22,425 bases of DNA, from positions 1 through 22,425 of the IMG/VR virus record IMGVR_UViG_3300027741_000292. The stretch is one strand, 5' to 3'. Both the position numbers and the translations under genes were made by a program. The DNA comes from a virus. The number at the start of each line of letters is the position of its first letter. Within the stretch, counting starts at the first letter, position 1. Of this stretch, positions 1 through 5,862 are shown piece after piece. The notes beneath the pieces are model-generated. The model saw only the letters and a program-made list of their open reading frames with translations, was not told where the DNA came from and made no database searches.

Positions 1-1
1 T

Positions 2-961
2 ATTGTTAGTTATTTGAGTGACATTCCAGGTATGTGGGATCATAAGGCACAAACATTTACTGACGCCGGTATGGACAAACTAAAGACTGTATTAAAGAAC
101 AATCCCAAGTATATCAAGTATGCCCTTAACCTTGACTACAAAGATTATGAGGCGGAAGGTGTGGCGGAAGGCTTACAGAAAATAAATTGGGTTAAACCCA
201 ATTTTGACTTTGAATGGCACGAAGTTGAAGAACAATCCAAGATGAAACAAGTCCCGGTTGATGTCAGACAGTATTATCAAAAACATTTTCCTAACAAAGA
301 TGCATGGTTAAAAGCAGTTCAAAATGGTAAGGCAGTTGTAGTGCCACCCGACCATGCCTATGAGATAAGAAATGCTCCGTTTGATAAAGCAGCTTTACAA
401 AAAGTTTTAGCACCTACTGGTCACGAAGGTCCTATAGGTCCAGCAAAAGAAAAAAGAGTAAATGATTTGTTTGATAAAGGTCAAGTAGAAATGCCTATCA
501 TACTAAAAACAAGTCAAGGACTGTGGTTAATAGGTGGCAAAACACGATTGGGCACAGCAAATTATGTTAAAGGATTACCTGCTAAAGTTTGGCTGATAGG
601 TGGCAAGCAAGGTGTGGCGGAAGAGTGGAGTCAAAAATACAAAAGCAGTATCAATTGCAGTCACCCCAAAGGATTCTCACAAAAGGCCCACTGTGCTGGT
701 AAGAAGAAACACAATGAAAGTATAGAGATGGAAGTAGTTTGCCCAGACTGTGGCATGTGTGAAGCTCACGGTAATAGTAAAATCTACAACAAGTGCTGGA
801 CAGGTTTTAGAAAAGTTCCAGGCAAAAAACGCGGAGAAGAAGGTAGCTGTGAAAAGATTGGCGAAGACGCAGACGCAAGTTCTTCATCCAGTGTTAGTAT
901 AGCAGCAGCCCCACCACAAAATTTATTTAAAAAGCCAATTAAAAGGACTACCAAAAAATGA
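2..961 (+). CDS. Modular phage protein with ParB/sulfiredoxin-like and Cys-rich segments, 5' end outside window
   Basis: The frame is open from the first bases of the window with no stop and no convincing start, so the 5' end is probably missing. A TTG at 14 and an ATG at 32 are possible but weak starts. The protein is split by two GVAE motifs, near residues 49-52 and 200-203 counted from the TTG. The middle segment carries LKTSQGLWLIGGKTRL followed by KVWLIGG, which resembles the ParB/sulfiredoxin-like fold. The last segment carries CSHPKGFSQKAHC, a motif I associate with T4-like marine phage proteins, and CPDCGMC, a likely metal site, then a Ser-rich and basic tail. The stop overlaps the next start as ATGA. 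Virion-internal cargo cut by the prohead protease is inferred from the motif pattern, not shown. Function unknown. Confidence 0.75.
   Translation: MVSYLSDIPGMWDHKAQTFTDAGMDKLKTVLKNNPKYIKYALNLDYKDYEAEGVAEGLQKINWVKPNFDFEWHEVEEQSKMKQVPVDVRQYYQKHFPNKDAWLKAVQNGKAVVVPPDHAYEIRNAPFDKAALQKVLAPTGHEGPIGPAKEKRVNDLFDKGQVEMPIILKTSQGLWLIGGKTRLGTANYVKGLPAKVWLIGGKQGVAEEWSQKYKSSINCSHPKGFSQKAHCAGKKKHNESIEMEVVCPDCGMCEAHGNSKIYNKCWTGFRKVPGKKRGEEGSCEKIGEDADASSSSSVSIAAAPPQNLFKKPIKRTTKK
158..173 (+). repeat. Copy of GVAEG-coding repeat
   Basis: GGTGTGGCGGAAGGCT, in frame as Gly-Val-Ala-Glu-Gly. The same 16 bases recur at 1315-1330. A partial extra unit (GCGGAAGG) lies just upstream at 152-159. Confidence 0.8.
602..623 (+). 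repeat. Copy of GVAEG-coding repeat (long form)
   Basis: These 22 bases, starting GGCAAGCAA and ending GGTGTGGCGGAAG, are identical to 1709-1730. They are in frame in both genes, encoding GKQGVAE. Confidence 0.85.
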
Positions 962-1551
962 AAACCAAATTTATTTTAGAAACTTCAACATTAGAAGATG
1001 TTTTGATGACAAAATATCAGGACATGAAAGAGGCTTGTAATGTTTGTAAACAGACTCCATGCCAATGTAAAAAATCTGATGAAAAAGAACTGGCGGAAGG
1101 TTATTTCAATCATAGTATCGATGATGCATTCAAAATGCTCGATGATCTAATGCGTCAAGAACGTGATTTAGACATTGAGCCAATGCTAAAAAGGTTATCA
1201 CCGGAGCTTCAAAAACAACTGGTCCAGTGGGCCCAAACAGATGGCAAAGCCGCTGTGGCTAATGACGAGTATCCAGAAGCAGATTGGGCAGCAAGGATTA
1301 ACAAATATTTGCATGGTGTGGCGGAAGGCTCGACTGGTCTATCTATACAACAACTGGCCACCATCAGCGATGAAGCATTAGATAATGCTTATCATTATGG
1401 TCGTAGTACCCCAGGTAATACATTTGGCTGGCAAGCAAACTTGAAGTCAGCGGCTTATGCTAAACAAATGATTGACAAGGGTGTTACTGATATTGAAGCC
1501 ATTAGCGAAAGGTTGGAATACCACTGCTCAAGCATTTGTAAAAAATCCTGA
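958..1551 (+). CDS. Modular phage protein, N-terminal part before a probable frameshift
   Basis: Starts at an ATG overlapping the previous stop (ATGA). As read it gives 197 aa, but the last ten residues or so look like an out-of-frame tail. Segments: an N-terminal Cys-rich piece (CNVCKQTPCQCKK, about residues 27-39), then ELAE|G, a helical acidic segment, HGVAE|G at about 119-124, and a segment ending DIEAISE. At base 1510 the reading frame of the conserved continuation (GWNTTAQAF...) is +1 relative to this frame. Dropping one A from the GAAAGG run joins the two parts into about 475 aa. The joined sequence reads ISEGWN, the expected opening of a RyR domain. Either a sequencing or assembly indel, a disrupted gene, or frameshifting would explain this. 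Probably a virion-internal, protease-cut protein (inference). Confidence 0.7.
   Translation: MKTKFILETSTLEDVLMTKYQDMKEACNVCKQTPCQCKKSDEKELAEGYFNHSIDDAFKMLDDLMRQERDLDIEPMLKRLSPELQKQLVQWAQTDGKAAVANDEYPEADWAARINKYLHGVAEGSTGLSIQQLATISDEALDNAYHYGRSTPGNTFGWQANLKSAAYAKQMIDKGVTDIEAISERLEYHCSSICKKS
1315..1330 (+). repeat. Copy of GVAEG-coding repeat
   Basis: GGTGTGGCGGAAGGCT, identical to 158-173 and in frame as GVAEG. Confidence 0.8.
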
Positions 1552-2386
1552 TCAATTCAGTGACACCGAAAAACTAAAAGCCGCTGGTAAACTCGAGGCT
1601 AAACTTCAACAACGATCACAATTGATGAAACAAAACTATGCTCAACTCCCAGAAGAAGAAAAAGAAAAAGACCGTGTGGTTGCTCGTGCATTGTTACAGG
1701 CTATTAAAGGCAAGCAAGGTGTGGCGGAAGGATCCAAAGAATTGCCGCAGTGGAAAAAAGATTGGTACGCTAAACAAAAACCAAATAGTTGGCCAAAGCA
1801 CCCTCAGCCATATCATAATCCAAATTGGATAGATGAACTAAGTCCAGAGGAGCGTAAAAAACTCATTGGAGGAAAAGGTGTGACGGAAGATCAAGACGAC
1901 GAGTGCCCAGTACATGGATCCCATGGATTCCCAAATCTCCAAGCAGATGAGTCTGCTTGTACTTGCGACTTTGACAAATTGGCAAATCCATCATGGCCGG
2001 ACGTGGAGCCAGACCAGGAAATGGACGAAGGCTCTTTTTATCGACAAGATTATTTTGATGCAAATAAAGATAGCAAAGTTAGAAGAAATGCTGAAATTGA
2101 CAAAAATCAAAATAAGAAGCAAGATTATTTTCGCGATCCAATAGACGATTTAGCTCATCTTCTTACACTTGCTGGCACAAAAGTCGGTGAAAAAGTAAAG
2201 GGAATGGTTAAAAAACCATCTGAACTAAATGAGTTGGGTGCAAATAATCCACCACAAGCTACAGGTACTAGCCCCGCACCAACAGCAAATACCGCAGCAA
2301 ATACAGCAGTAAATACATCCACTTTGAATCCGCAAGAACAAAAACAATTGGATGACTTGTTGAAAAAAGCTGGCGTTGTTAAATAA
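1472..2386 (+). CDS. Modular phage protein, C-terminal part with RyR-like domain
   Basis: The open frame begins at a weak TTG (1472), but genuine coding sequence seems to start at about 1511, as the continuation of the 958 gene in another frame. The first segment has GWNTTAQAFV, then LPEEEKEKDRVVARAL, the signature of RyR (ryanodine receptor repeat) domains. It ends in KQGVAE|G. Further segments are a W/P/K-rich piece ending GVTE|D, an acidic Cys/His piece (ECPVHGSHG and CTCDF) ending EMDE|G, and a basic helical piece with an Ala/Thr/Asn/Pro-rich linker. If this part were expressed alone, the first in-frame ATG after the junction is 1625, with no evident ribosome site, so I favour one gene of 958-2386 with a frameshift. 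RyR domains in prokaryotes and phages are thought to bind nucleotides or ligands in conflict systems; the role here is unknown. Confidence 0.65.
   Translation: MTRVLLILKPLAKGWNTTAQAFVKNPDQFSDTEKLKAAGKLEAKLQQRSQLMKQNYAQLPEEEKEKDRVVARALLQAIKGKQGVAEGSKELPQWKKDWYAKQKPNSWPKHPQPYHNPNWIDELSPEERKKLIGGKGVTEDQDDECPVHGSHGFPNLQADESACTCDFDKLANPSWPDVEPDQEMDEGSFYRQDYFDANKDSKVRRNAEIDKNQNKKQDYFRDPIDDLAHLLTLAGTKVGEKVKGMVKKPSELNELGANNPPQATGTSPAPTANTAANTAVNTSTLNPQEQKQLDDLLKKAGVVK
1709..1730 (+). repeat. Copy of GVAEG-coding repeat (long form)
   Basis: Identical over 22 bases to 602-623, in a different gene and between unrelated flanking segments. Confidence 0.85.
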
Positions 2387-2388
2387 TT

Positions 2389-2958
2389 ATGAAACTCATT
2401 GATTTATTTTTTGAATCAGAACTTGATGAGTATAGAAGCTCATATAGTAATGGTAGAATTGATTCGAAAAAATTCAAACCCGGAACAAGAGTGAGTCATC
2501 CCCTAATGGGGCCAAATTTGGGAACTATTGTTGATCCCAATACTATACCTATAGAAGATAGAAGAAGTACTGGAGTTCCAGTCAAACCAGATAGAACTAA
2601 TAAAATCTATTGGTTGAGTCCTGGAAGTTTGGAGATTTTGTCTGAAAACACACAACCCGAACCAGATACTGTGGCCAAGACTTGGGATCAAATGACACCA
2701 AAAGAAAAGTCGTCTGGTGTGAAAGGCCGCACAAAATATAATCCTGACACACGTAAGTATTATACAGTATTTGATGTTCCTGTAGAAAAGAAGCCAGAGC
2801 AAGACATGTCGGAAGGCAAAAAGGTTGATTCATTTGTTGACGCAGTTAAGAAAAGTGAAATTAAAGCAGGACATGCTGCTAAAGAAGCCGAATCTATAGC
2901 TTGGGCAACGGCTAATAAACGTGGTATGCTAAATAATAAAAACACTAAGAAAAAATGA
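2389..2958 (+). CDS. Conserved phage protein with one xxE|G-type site
   Basis: 189 aa, ATG three bases after the previous stop, no strong ribosome site. It begins MKLIDLFFESELDEY, an opening common among the short internal proteins of T4-like aquatic phages. A basic, Gly/Pro-containing middle (TRVSHPLMGPNLGTIVD at about 35-51, and YWLSPGSLEIL at about 74-84) looks like a small beta-barrel. DMSE|G at about residues 139-143 resembles the cleavage-like motif of the preceding genes, and a lysine-rich helical tail with WATANKRGMLNNKN follows. It overlaps the Dps-like gene by ATGA. Function not recognised; virion association is inferred only from its motif and position. Confidence 0.75.
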   Translation: MKLIDLFFESELDEYRSSYSNGRIDSKKFKPGTRVSHPLMGPNLGTIVDPNTIPIEDRRSTGVPVKPDRTNKIYWLSPGSLEILSENTQPEPDTVAKTWDQMTPKEKSSGVKGRTKYNPDTRKYYTVFDVPVEKKPEQDMSEGKKVDSFVDAVKKSEIKAGHAAKEAESIAWATANKRGMLNNKNTKKK

Positions 2959-3392
2959 CTACAGAATTAATCAAAGCCGCAAAAATTGCATTTGCTAGTG
3001 AATATAGCTTTTACTTGAAAGCACAGAATTTTCACTGGAACGTCACAGGAATAAACTTTCCACAATATCATCAATTGTTTGGAACAATCTACGAAGAAGT
3101 TGGTGACTCCATTGACCCATTTGCAGAAAATATACGCAAATTAGGATCATTCACTCCAGCTAGTTTTGATAGATTTAGTATGCTTACGGCTATTAACGAT
3201 GAATTAGAAGTTTTACCATCACAAGCAATGATTGCTGAACTATTAGAAGATAGCGATAAAATGTGCAAGGTTTTTAAAATGGTTTATGACTTGAGCGAAG
3301 CTGCTGGCGAAATTGGATTTAGCAATTTCCTAGCTGAAAGAATGGATGCCCATCGCAAACACAGTTGGATGCTTAGATCAACATTGGGCTAA
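2955..3392 (+). CDS. dps: Dps-like ferritin
   Basis: 145 aa four-helix protein of the Dps/ferritin-like family, which stores iron, removes peroxide and in some members binds DNA. It has the hallmark HWNVTG (His27) followed by His39, then D54-x3-E58 in DSIDPFAENIRKLG. These align with E. coli Dps H51, H63, D78 and E82 at the same spacing. The residue matching E. coli D67 is Gly43, so one ferroxidase ligand differs. The C-terminal half, FLAERMDAHRKHSWMLRSTL, is also typical. It has no extended Lys-rich N-tail for DNA binding. It lies directly after the modular genes with an ATGA overlap, so it may be co-expressed with late virion genes. Family assignment is firm; the role in the phage is inferred. 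Confidence 0.93.
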   Translation: MTTELIKAAKIAFASEYSFYLKAQNFHWNVTGINFPQYHQLFGTIYEEVGDSIDPFAENIRKLGSFTPASFDRFSMLTAINDELEVLPSQAMIAELLEDSDKMCKVFKMVYDLSEAAGEIGFSNFLAERMDAHRKHSWMLRSTLG

Positions 3393-3396
3393 TATT

Positions 3397-3786
3397 ATGC
3401 TAATTCATGAAATTTTAAATAAACATTCATCATTGAATGAATCTAAATCAACAAATCAAACCGTTGATGGTGAGGAAACATATAATGGCGACGAGTTTTT
3501 CGAATCATATGGCATTATGTCATATGATGAAGATAATCAATTAAATGAAGCTGAATATCAAGGAAGAAAAGTTCAACTCAACAAACCCATGCGCGGTGAT
3601 GTTAAAAAATTCAAAGTCTATGTTAAAAAGTCTAATGGGAATGTGGTTAAGGTTAATTTTGGTGATCCAAATATGACTATTAAAAAACATCTACCCAAAC
3701 ATAGAAAAAGCTTTAGAGCCAGACATAAATGTGATACTGCTCACGATAAAACCACAGCTAGATATTGGAGCTGCCGTAAGTGGTAA
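3397..3786 (+). CDS. Conserved basic T4-like phage protein
   Basis: 129 aa from the ATG at 3397, four bases after the dps stop; an upstream in-frame ATG at 3346 lies inside dps and is less likely. The N-terminal ~65 residues are acidic and contain SLNE|S and QLNE|A, both matching the LxE site cut by T4 gp21-type prohead proteases. The remainder begins AEYQGRKVQLNKPMRGDV and continues KKFKVYVKKSNGNVVKVNFGDP. It ends in a basic RKSFRARH...ARYWSCRKW tail. I recognise this C-terminal part as a family widespread in T4-like phages of aquatic bacteria, without an assigned function. A propeptide removed during head maturation is inferred. Confidence 0.85.
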   Translation: MLIHEILNKHSSLNESKSTNQTVDGEETYNGDEFFESYGIMSYDEDNQLNEAEYQGRKVQLNKPMRGDVKKFKVYVKKSNGNVVKVNFGDPNMTIKKHLPKHRKSFRARHKCDTAHDKTTARYWSCRKW

Positions 3787-3793
3787 AAAGAGT

Positions 3794-3872
3794 CACCTTA
3801 GGACCGTAACTTAGTTACGTGGTGAGGCCGGCTGCTGGCCTGAGACGGCTGAATTCGCTACTCAGAATCTCA
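3794..3872. ncRNA. Structured G+C-rich non-coding stretch (three hairpins)
   Basis: It lies between convergent genes and is clearly richer in G+C than its flanks. Hairpin 1: CACC (3794-3797) with GGTG (3821-3824), enclosing GTAAC-TTA-GTTAC (3806-3818). Hairpin 2: AGGCC (3825-3829) with GGCCT (3837-3841). Hairpin 3: GAGA-x3-CTGA (3842-3852) with TCAG-x2-TCTC (3862-3871), loop of nine. There is no U-tract, so it is not a classic terminator. No tRNA, known riboswitch or hammerhead core was recognised. The right arm of hairpin 3 overlaps the 3' end of the reverse-strand gene. It could be a small RNA, a processing site or a bidirectional transcript end; strand unknown. Confidence 0.4.
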
Positions 3873-4050
3873 AAAGTGAGCATTTATATTCAAACCAGGA
3901 ATACTTGATTAATTGCTCAAATATCTCATCAAAAGATTTCAACTCCAAATCGGCAATTATTTGAACAAATACCCGCCATCTAGATATATAATGATCATTA
4001 TCCTGTTGCCAGGCTTGGTAATAATGTAATAACGTTGATTCGTTGATCAT
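3862..4050 (-). CDS. Small reverse-strand protein of unknown function
   Basis: 62 aa on the minus strand, starting MINESTLLHYYQAWQQDNDH and rich in Trp, Tyr and acidic residues. Composition and codon use look like real coding sequence. On the minus strand, AAGGTGG lies nine bases before the ATG, and an exact T4 late-promoter box TATAAATA (plus-strand 4081-4088) lies about 30 bases upstream. It is the only likely gene on this strand in the window and converges on the gene ending at 3786. No family recognised. Confidence 0.55.
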   Translation of the reverse strand: MINESTLLHYYQAWQQDNDHYISRWRVFVQIIADLELKSFDEIFEQLIKYSWFEYKCSLLRF

Positions 4051-4080
4051 TTGACAATACCACCTTAAGATAAACCAAAA

Positions 4081-4088
4081 TATTTATA
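4081..4088 (-). promoter_or_regulatory. T4-type late promoter box
   Basis: TATAAATA on the minus strand, identical to the T4 late consensus, with a leader of about 30 bases to the reverse-strand ATG at 4050. T4 late promoters need no -35 element, and none is seen. Confidence 0.5.
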
Positions 4089-4123
4089 ATTTGATATTAG
4101 ATAACCAAAATACATAGTTTTTG

Positions 4124-4152
4124 TTGAATTTACTTAATTTTTCATATATAAT
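4124..4152 (+). promoter_or_regulatory. Sigma70-like early promoter
   Basis: TTGAAT (4124-4129), 17-base spacer, TATAAT (4147-4152). The ATG of the DsbA-like gene follows at 4175 with GGAG at 4164-4167. Confidence 0.8.
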
Positions 4153-4174
4153 ATAGTTTTATTGGAGAAAACTT

Positions 4175-4435
4175 ATGAGCTCAAAAATGTTTAACGCAGA
4201 ACAAAAAGCTAAATTGAATCAAATCATTAATGAGGGTATGCGTACACTTCATGAAATTGAAGATTTGACTGCTGGATTGAACGATACAGTAAAGGCAGTG
4301 GCAGAAGAATTGGAAGTTAAACCCAGCATTTTGAAGAAGGCGATTAAAATTGCACATAAGGCAAATTTGGGCGAAACTAATAAAGATCACGAAGCATTGA
4401 ATGATATCTTAGAAACTGTTGGGAAAACTTTGTAA
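4175..4435 (+). CDS. Small helical protein resembling T4 DsbA dsDNA-binding protein
   Basis: 86 aa, all-helical, with a strong promoter (TATAAT at 4147-4152) and GGAG seven bases before the ATG. The N-terminal half is a helix or coiled coil (KAKLNQIINEGMRTLHEIED). The second half, VKAVAEELEVKPSILKKAIKIAHK followed by an acidic helix ending the protein, matches the layout of T4-like DsbA: 'K.va.ElgvkpsvlnkalkvahK' then an acidic tail. In T4, DsbA is a double-stranded DNA-binding protein linked to late transcription. Assignment rests on length, architecture and context and needs a profile search. The promoter suggests early expression. Confidence 0.6.
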   Translation: MSSKMFNAEQKAKLNQIINEGMRTLHEIEDLTAGLNDTVKAVAEELEVKPSILKKAIKIAHKANLGETNKDHEALNDILETVGKTL

Positions 4436-4449
4436 ATTCATTGAATATT

Positions 4450-5268
4450 ATGAAATACAAAATTTTTCAGATCTGCTTTGACAAAGAGCAAATATCACAA
4501 TGTAATAGTCTAATAGAGCCTTTTGACAACACTTCAAATCTAAAACCTGAATTACGCGAGTTTCATAGTTTTAATAGGATTATTGATGAAGGATTTGTTG
4601 ATGATTTAGATGCCTGGGGAGTATTTGGTCCTAGATGGCAACTTAAACTTAAATATCCGTCACAAGATTTGTTTGATTCGATTGAAAATAATCCAGGTAT
4701 GGATGTTTGGATATTTAATCATGTAAGAGTTGTTAGTTCTCTGACTATCAATGTTTGGGAACAAGGTGAATTAGTTCATAAGGGTATGTTAAAAGTAACA
4801 AAAGCGGCTTTTACAAACGCTGGATATTCAACATCTGTTTTTGATAGTCTTATGGCAGACAATATATGCTTTTCAAGCTATTTTGTCGCAACAAAGAAAT
4901 TTTGGATCGAGTATATCAAATTTTTAAAAATTATCAAGCAGAGTTTGGAATCCTTGACGGGAGAATGTAGAGACTTATATCTTGGAAGCGCAAATTATTC
5001 AAGAGATAAAGATTTGAATATGTTTCCTTTTATTATTGAAAGATTATTCTCTACGTTCCTAACAATGAATAACTTTAAAGTTTATTCAAAACCATATGAT
5101 TATAGTGTCTATGGTGATGCATTGGGGAAATCTTCTGACGTTATTAATTCATTGAACGAATTAAAAAAATTATCAATAAAACTCAATTCCTATGATATCA
5201 TTCATGAATGGAATGTCATTAGATTATATTTGTTAGCCACGAATCCGAAATTACTTGATTTAGATTGA
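4450..5268 (+). CDS. Glycosyltransferase-associated protein (putative)
   Basis: 272 aa from ATG 4450; a TTG nine bases upstream (4441) would add three residues. It begins MKYKIFQICFDKEQISQC and has 'WGVFGPRWQLK', 'NPGMDVWIFN', 'NVWEQGELVHKGM' and 'FSSYFVATKKFWIEYIKFL'. This order (YKI.Q.c, F..k.....g..f, NPG.DV...n, nvWEQ...vHpG, cNY.v....FW..Y..f) matches a family I know mainly as domains accompanying glycosyltransferases in bacteria and viruses. Function is not established. Codons are AT-rich. It lies between the DsbA-like gene and a membrane protein. A role in modifying host or virion glycans is inference; a nucleotide-sugar donor site is not evident. Confidence 0.6.
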   Translation: MKYKIFQICFDKEQISQCNSLIEPFDNTSNLKPELREFHSFNRIIDEGFVDDLDAWGVFGPRWQLKLKYPSQDLFDSIENNPGMDVWIFNHVRVVSSLTINVWEQGELVHKGMLKVTKAAFTNAGYSTSVFDSLMADNICFSSYFVATKKFWIEYIKFLKIIKQSLESLTGECRDLYLGSANYSRDKDLNMFPFIIERLFSTFLTMNNFKVYSKPYDYSVYGDALGKSSDVINSLNELKKLSIKLNSYDIIHEWNVIRLYLLATNPKLLDLD

Positions 5269-5278
5269 ACAAAATATT

Positions 5279-5569
5279 ATGATCATTGATCTCTTTAGGC
5301 CTACTGTACAATGGATACAAGATGACTATAAAACTTATCCTACTCGTTTCCTCATTGAAGTTGTGGCTTGGGCTATTAGCATTGGATGTTCGATTACAAT
5401 GGCGATCACTGTACCGAATCCACCTTTACTTGTACTTTATCCTATTTGGATTATTGGCTGCGCTATGTATGCTTGGGCTGCTCATACTAGGAAAAGTTTT
5501 GGAATGCTGGCTAACTACCTCCTGCTTGTGACTATTGATAGTGTTGGTCTATTAAGAATGATTTTCTAA
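5279..5569 (+). CDS. Small membrane protein, three predicted helices
   Basis: 96 aa, ATG ten bases after the previous stop. After a soluble N-terminus (FRPTVQWIQDDYKTYPTR) there are three hydrophobic stretches at about residues 23-45, 49-69 and 74-95. The last runs MLANYLLLVTIDSVGLLRMI. This looks like a small integral inner-membrane protein of a type seen in T4-like cyanophage and pelagiphage relatives, where it is of unknown function. Another frame of the same region (5286-5531) is also hydrophobic but is a shadow. The lipoprotein gene follows one base after its stop. Confidence 0.75.
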   Translation: MIIDLFRPTVQWIQDDYKTYPTRFLIEVVAWAISIGCSITMAITVPNPPLLVLYPIWIIGCAMYAWAAHTRKSFGMLANYLLLVTIDSVGLLRMIF

Positions 5570-5570
5570 G

Positions 5571-5786
5571 ATGCGATTGACTTTGGTTTTGACGACAGCA
5601 TTGATATTGCAGGGATGTGCCGCTTACACAGTAGCCAGTGTGGGTTCTATGGTTACAACTGGCAAGGGTATTGGAGATCATGCAGGATCAGCAGCTACTG
5701 GTGGTGATTGTAATGTGATTAAACATTTACTGACTAGGCAGTTTGTTTGTGAAATGCCAGTGACTTATAATCAGAATCCTTTTTGA
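5571..5786 (+). CDS. Small lipoprotein
   Basis: 71 aa. The N-terminus MRLTLVLTTALILQGC is a lipoprotein signal with lipobox L-Q-G-C16. The mature part is short, Gly/Ala/Ser-rich (SMVTTGKGIGDHAGSAATGG) and has two further cysteines (about positions 47 and 60) that could form a disulfide. Likely anchored in the outer membrane of a Gram-negative host. It starts one base after the stop of the membrane protein gene and is probably co-translated with it. Phage lipoproteins of this size can be o-spanins or superinfection-exclusion factors. It lacks the proline-rich character typical of many o-spanins, so I do not assign one. Confidence 0.75.
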   Translation: MRLTLVLTTALILQGCAAYTVASVGSMVTTGKGIGDHAGSAATGGDCNVIKHLLTRQFVCEMPVTYNQNPF

Positions 5787-5801
5787 TCATAATAAATATT
5801 T

Positions 5802-5817
5802 TAGTCTCGCCGGACTA
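5802..5817 (+). other. Small hairpin between lipoprotein and polymerase genes
   Basis: TAGTC (5802-5806) pairs with GACTA (5813-5817) across a six-base loop TCGCCG. There is no U-tract after it. Possible transcript 3' end or mRNA structure in the polymerase leader. Confidence 0.35.
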
Positions 5818-5837
5818 TAAACGGCATGTAGAGTATG

Positions 5838-5862
5838 TGTGAGCTAGAAATCACATTAAGGA
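5838..5862 (+). promoter_or_regulatory. Hairpin plus Shine-Dalgarno before DNA polymerase (gp43-operator-like)
   Basis: TGTGA (5838-5842) pairs with TCACA (5851-5855) around the eight-base loop GCTAGAAA; a G-U pair can add a sixth rung. The ribosome site AAGGA (5858-5862) follows after two bases, then the ATG at 5869. T4 gp43 represses its own translation by binding a 5-bp, 8-nt-loop hairpin next to its ribosome site. The geometry here is the same, although the loop sequence differs. Confidence 0.5.

Noticed and set aside
3346-3396. Upstream ATG that would lengthen the 3397 gene by 17 residues
   Set aside because: The extension lies inside dps and the added residues are not protein-like for this family; ATG 3397 begins MLIHEIL as expected.
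3787-3880. tRNA or hammerhead ribozyme in the structured gap
   Set aside because: No T-loop, acceptor pairing or CUGANGA...GAAA core could be placed on either strand.
5286-5531. Hydrophobic 81-codon frame overlapping the membrane protein
   Set aside because: Hydrophobic in the other frame because of base composition; the 5279 frame has a better position and conserved-looking sequence.
5788-5799. Late promoter (ATAATAAATA) before the polymerase gene
   Set aside because: It is not an exact match to TATAAATA, and such strings are common by chance in AT-rich intergenic DNA.
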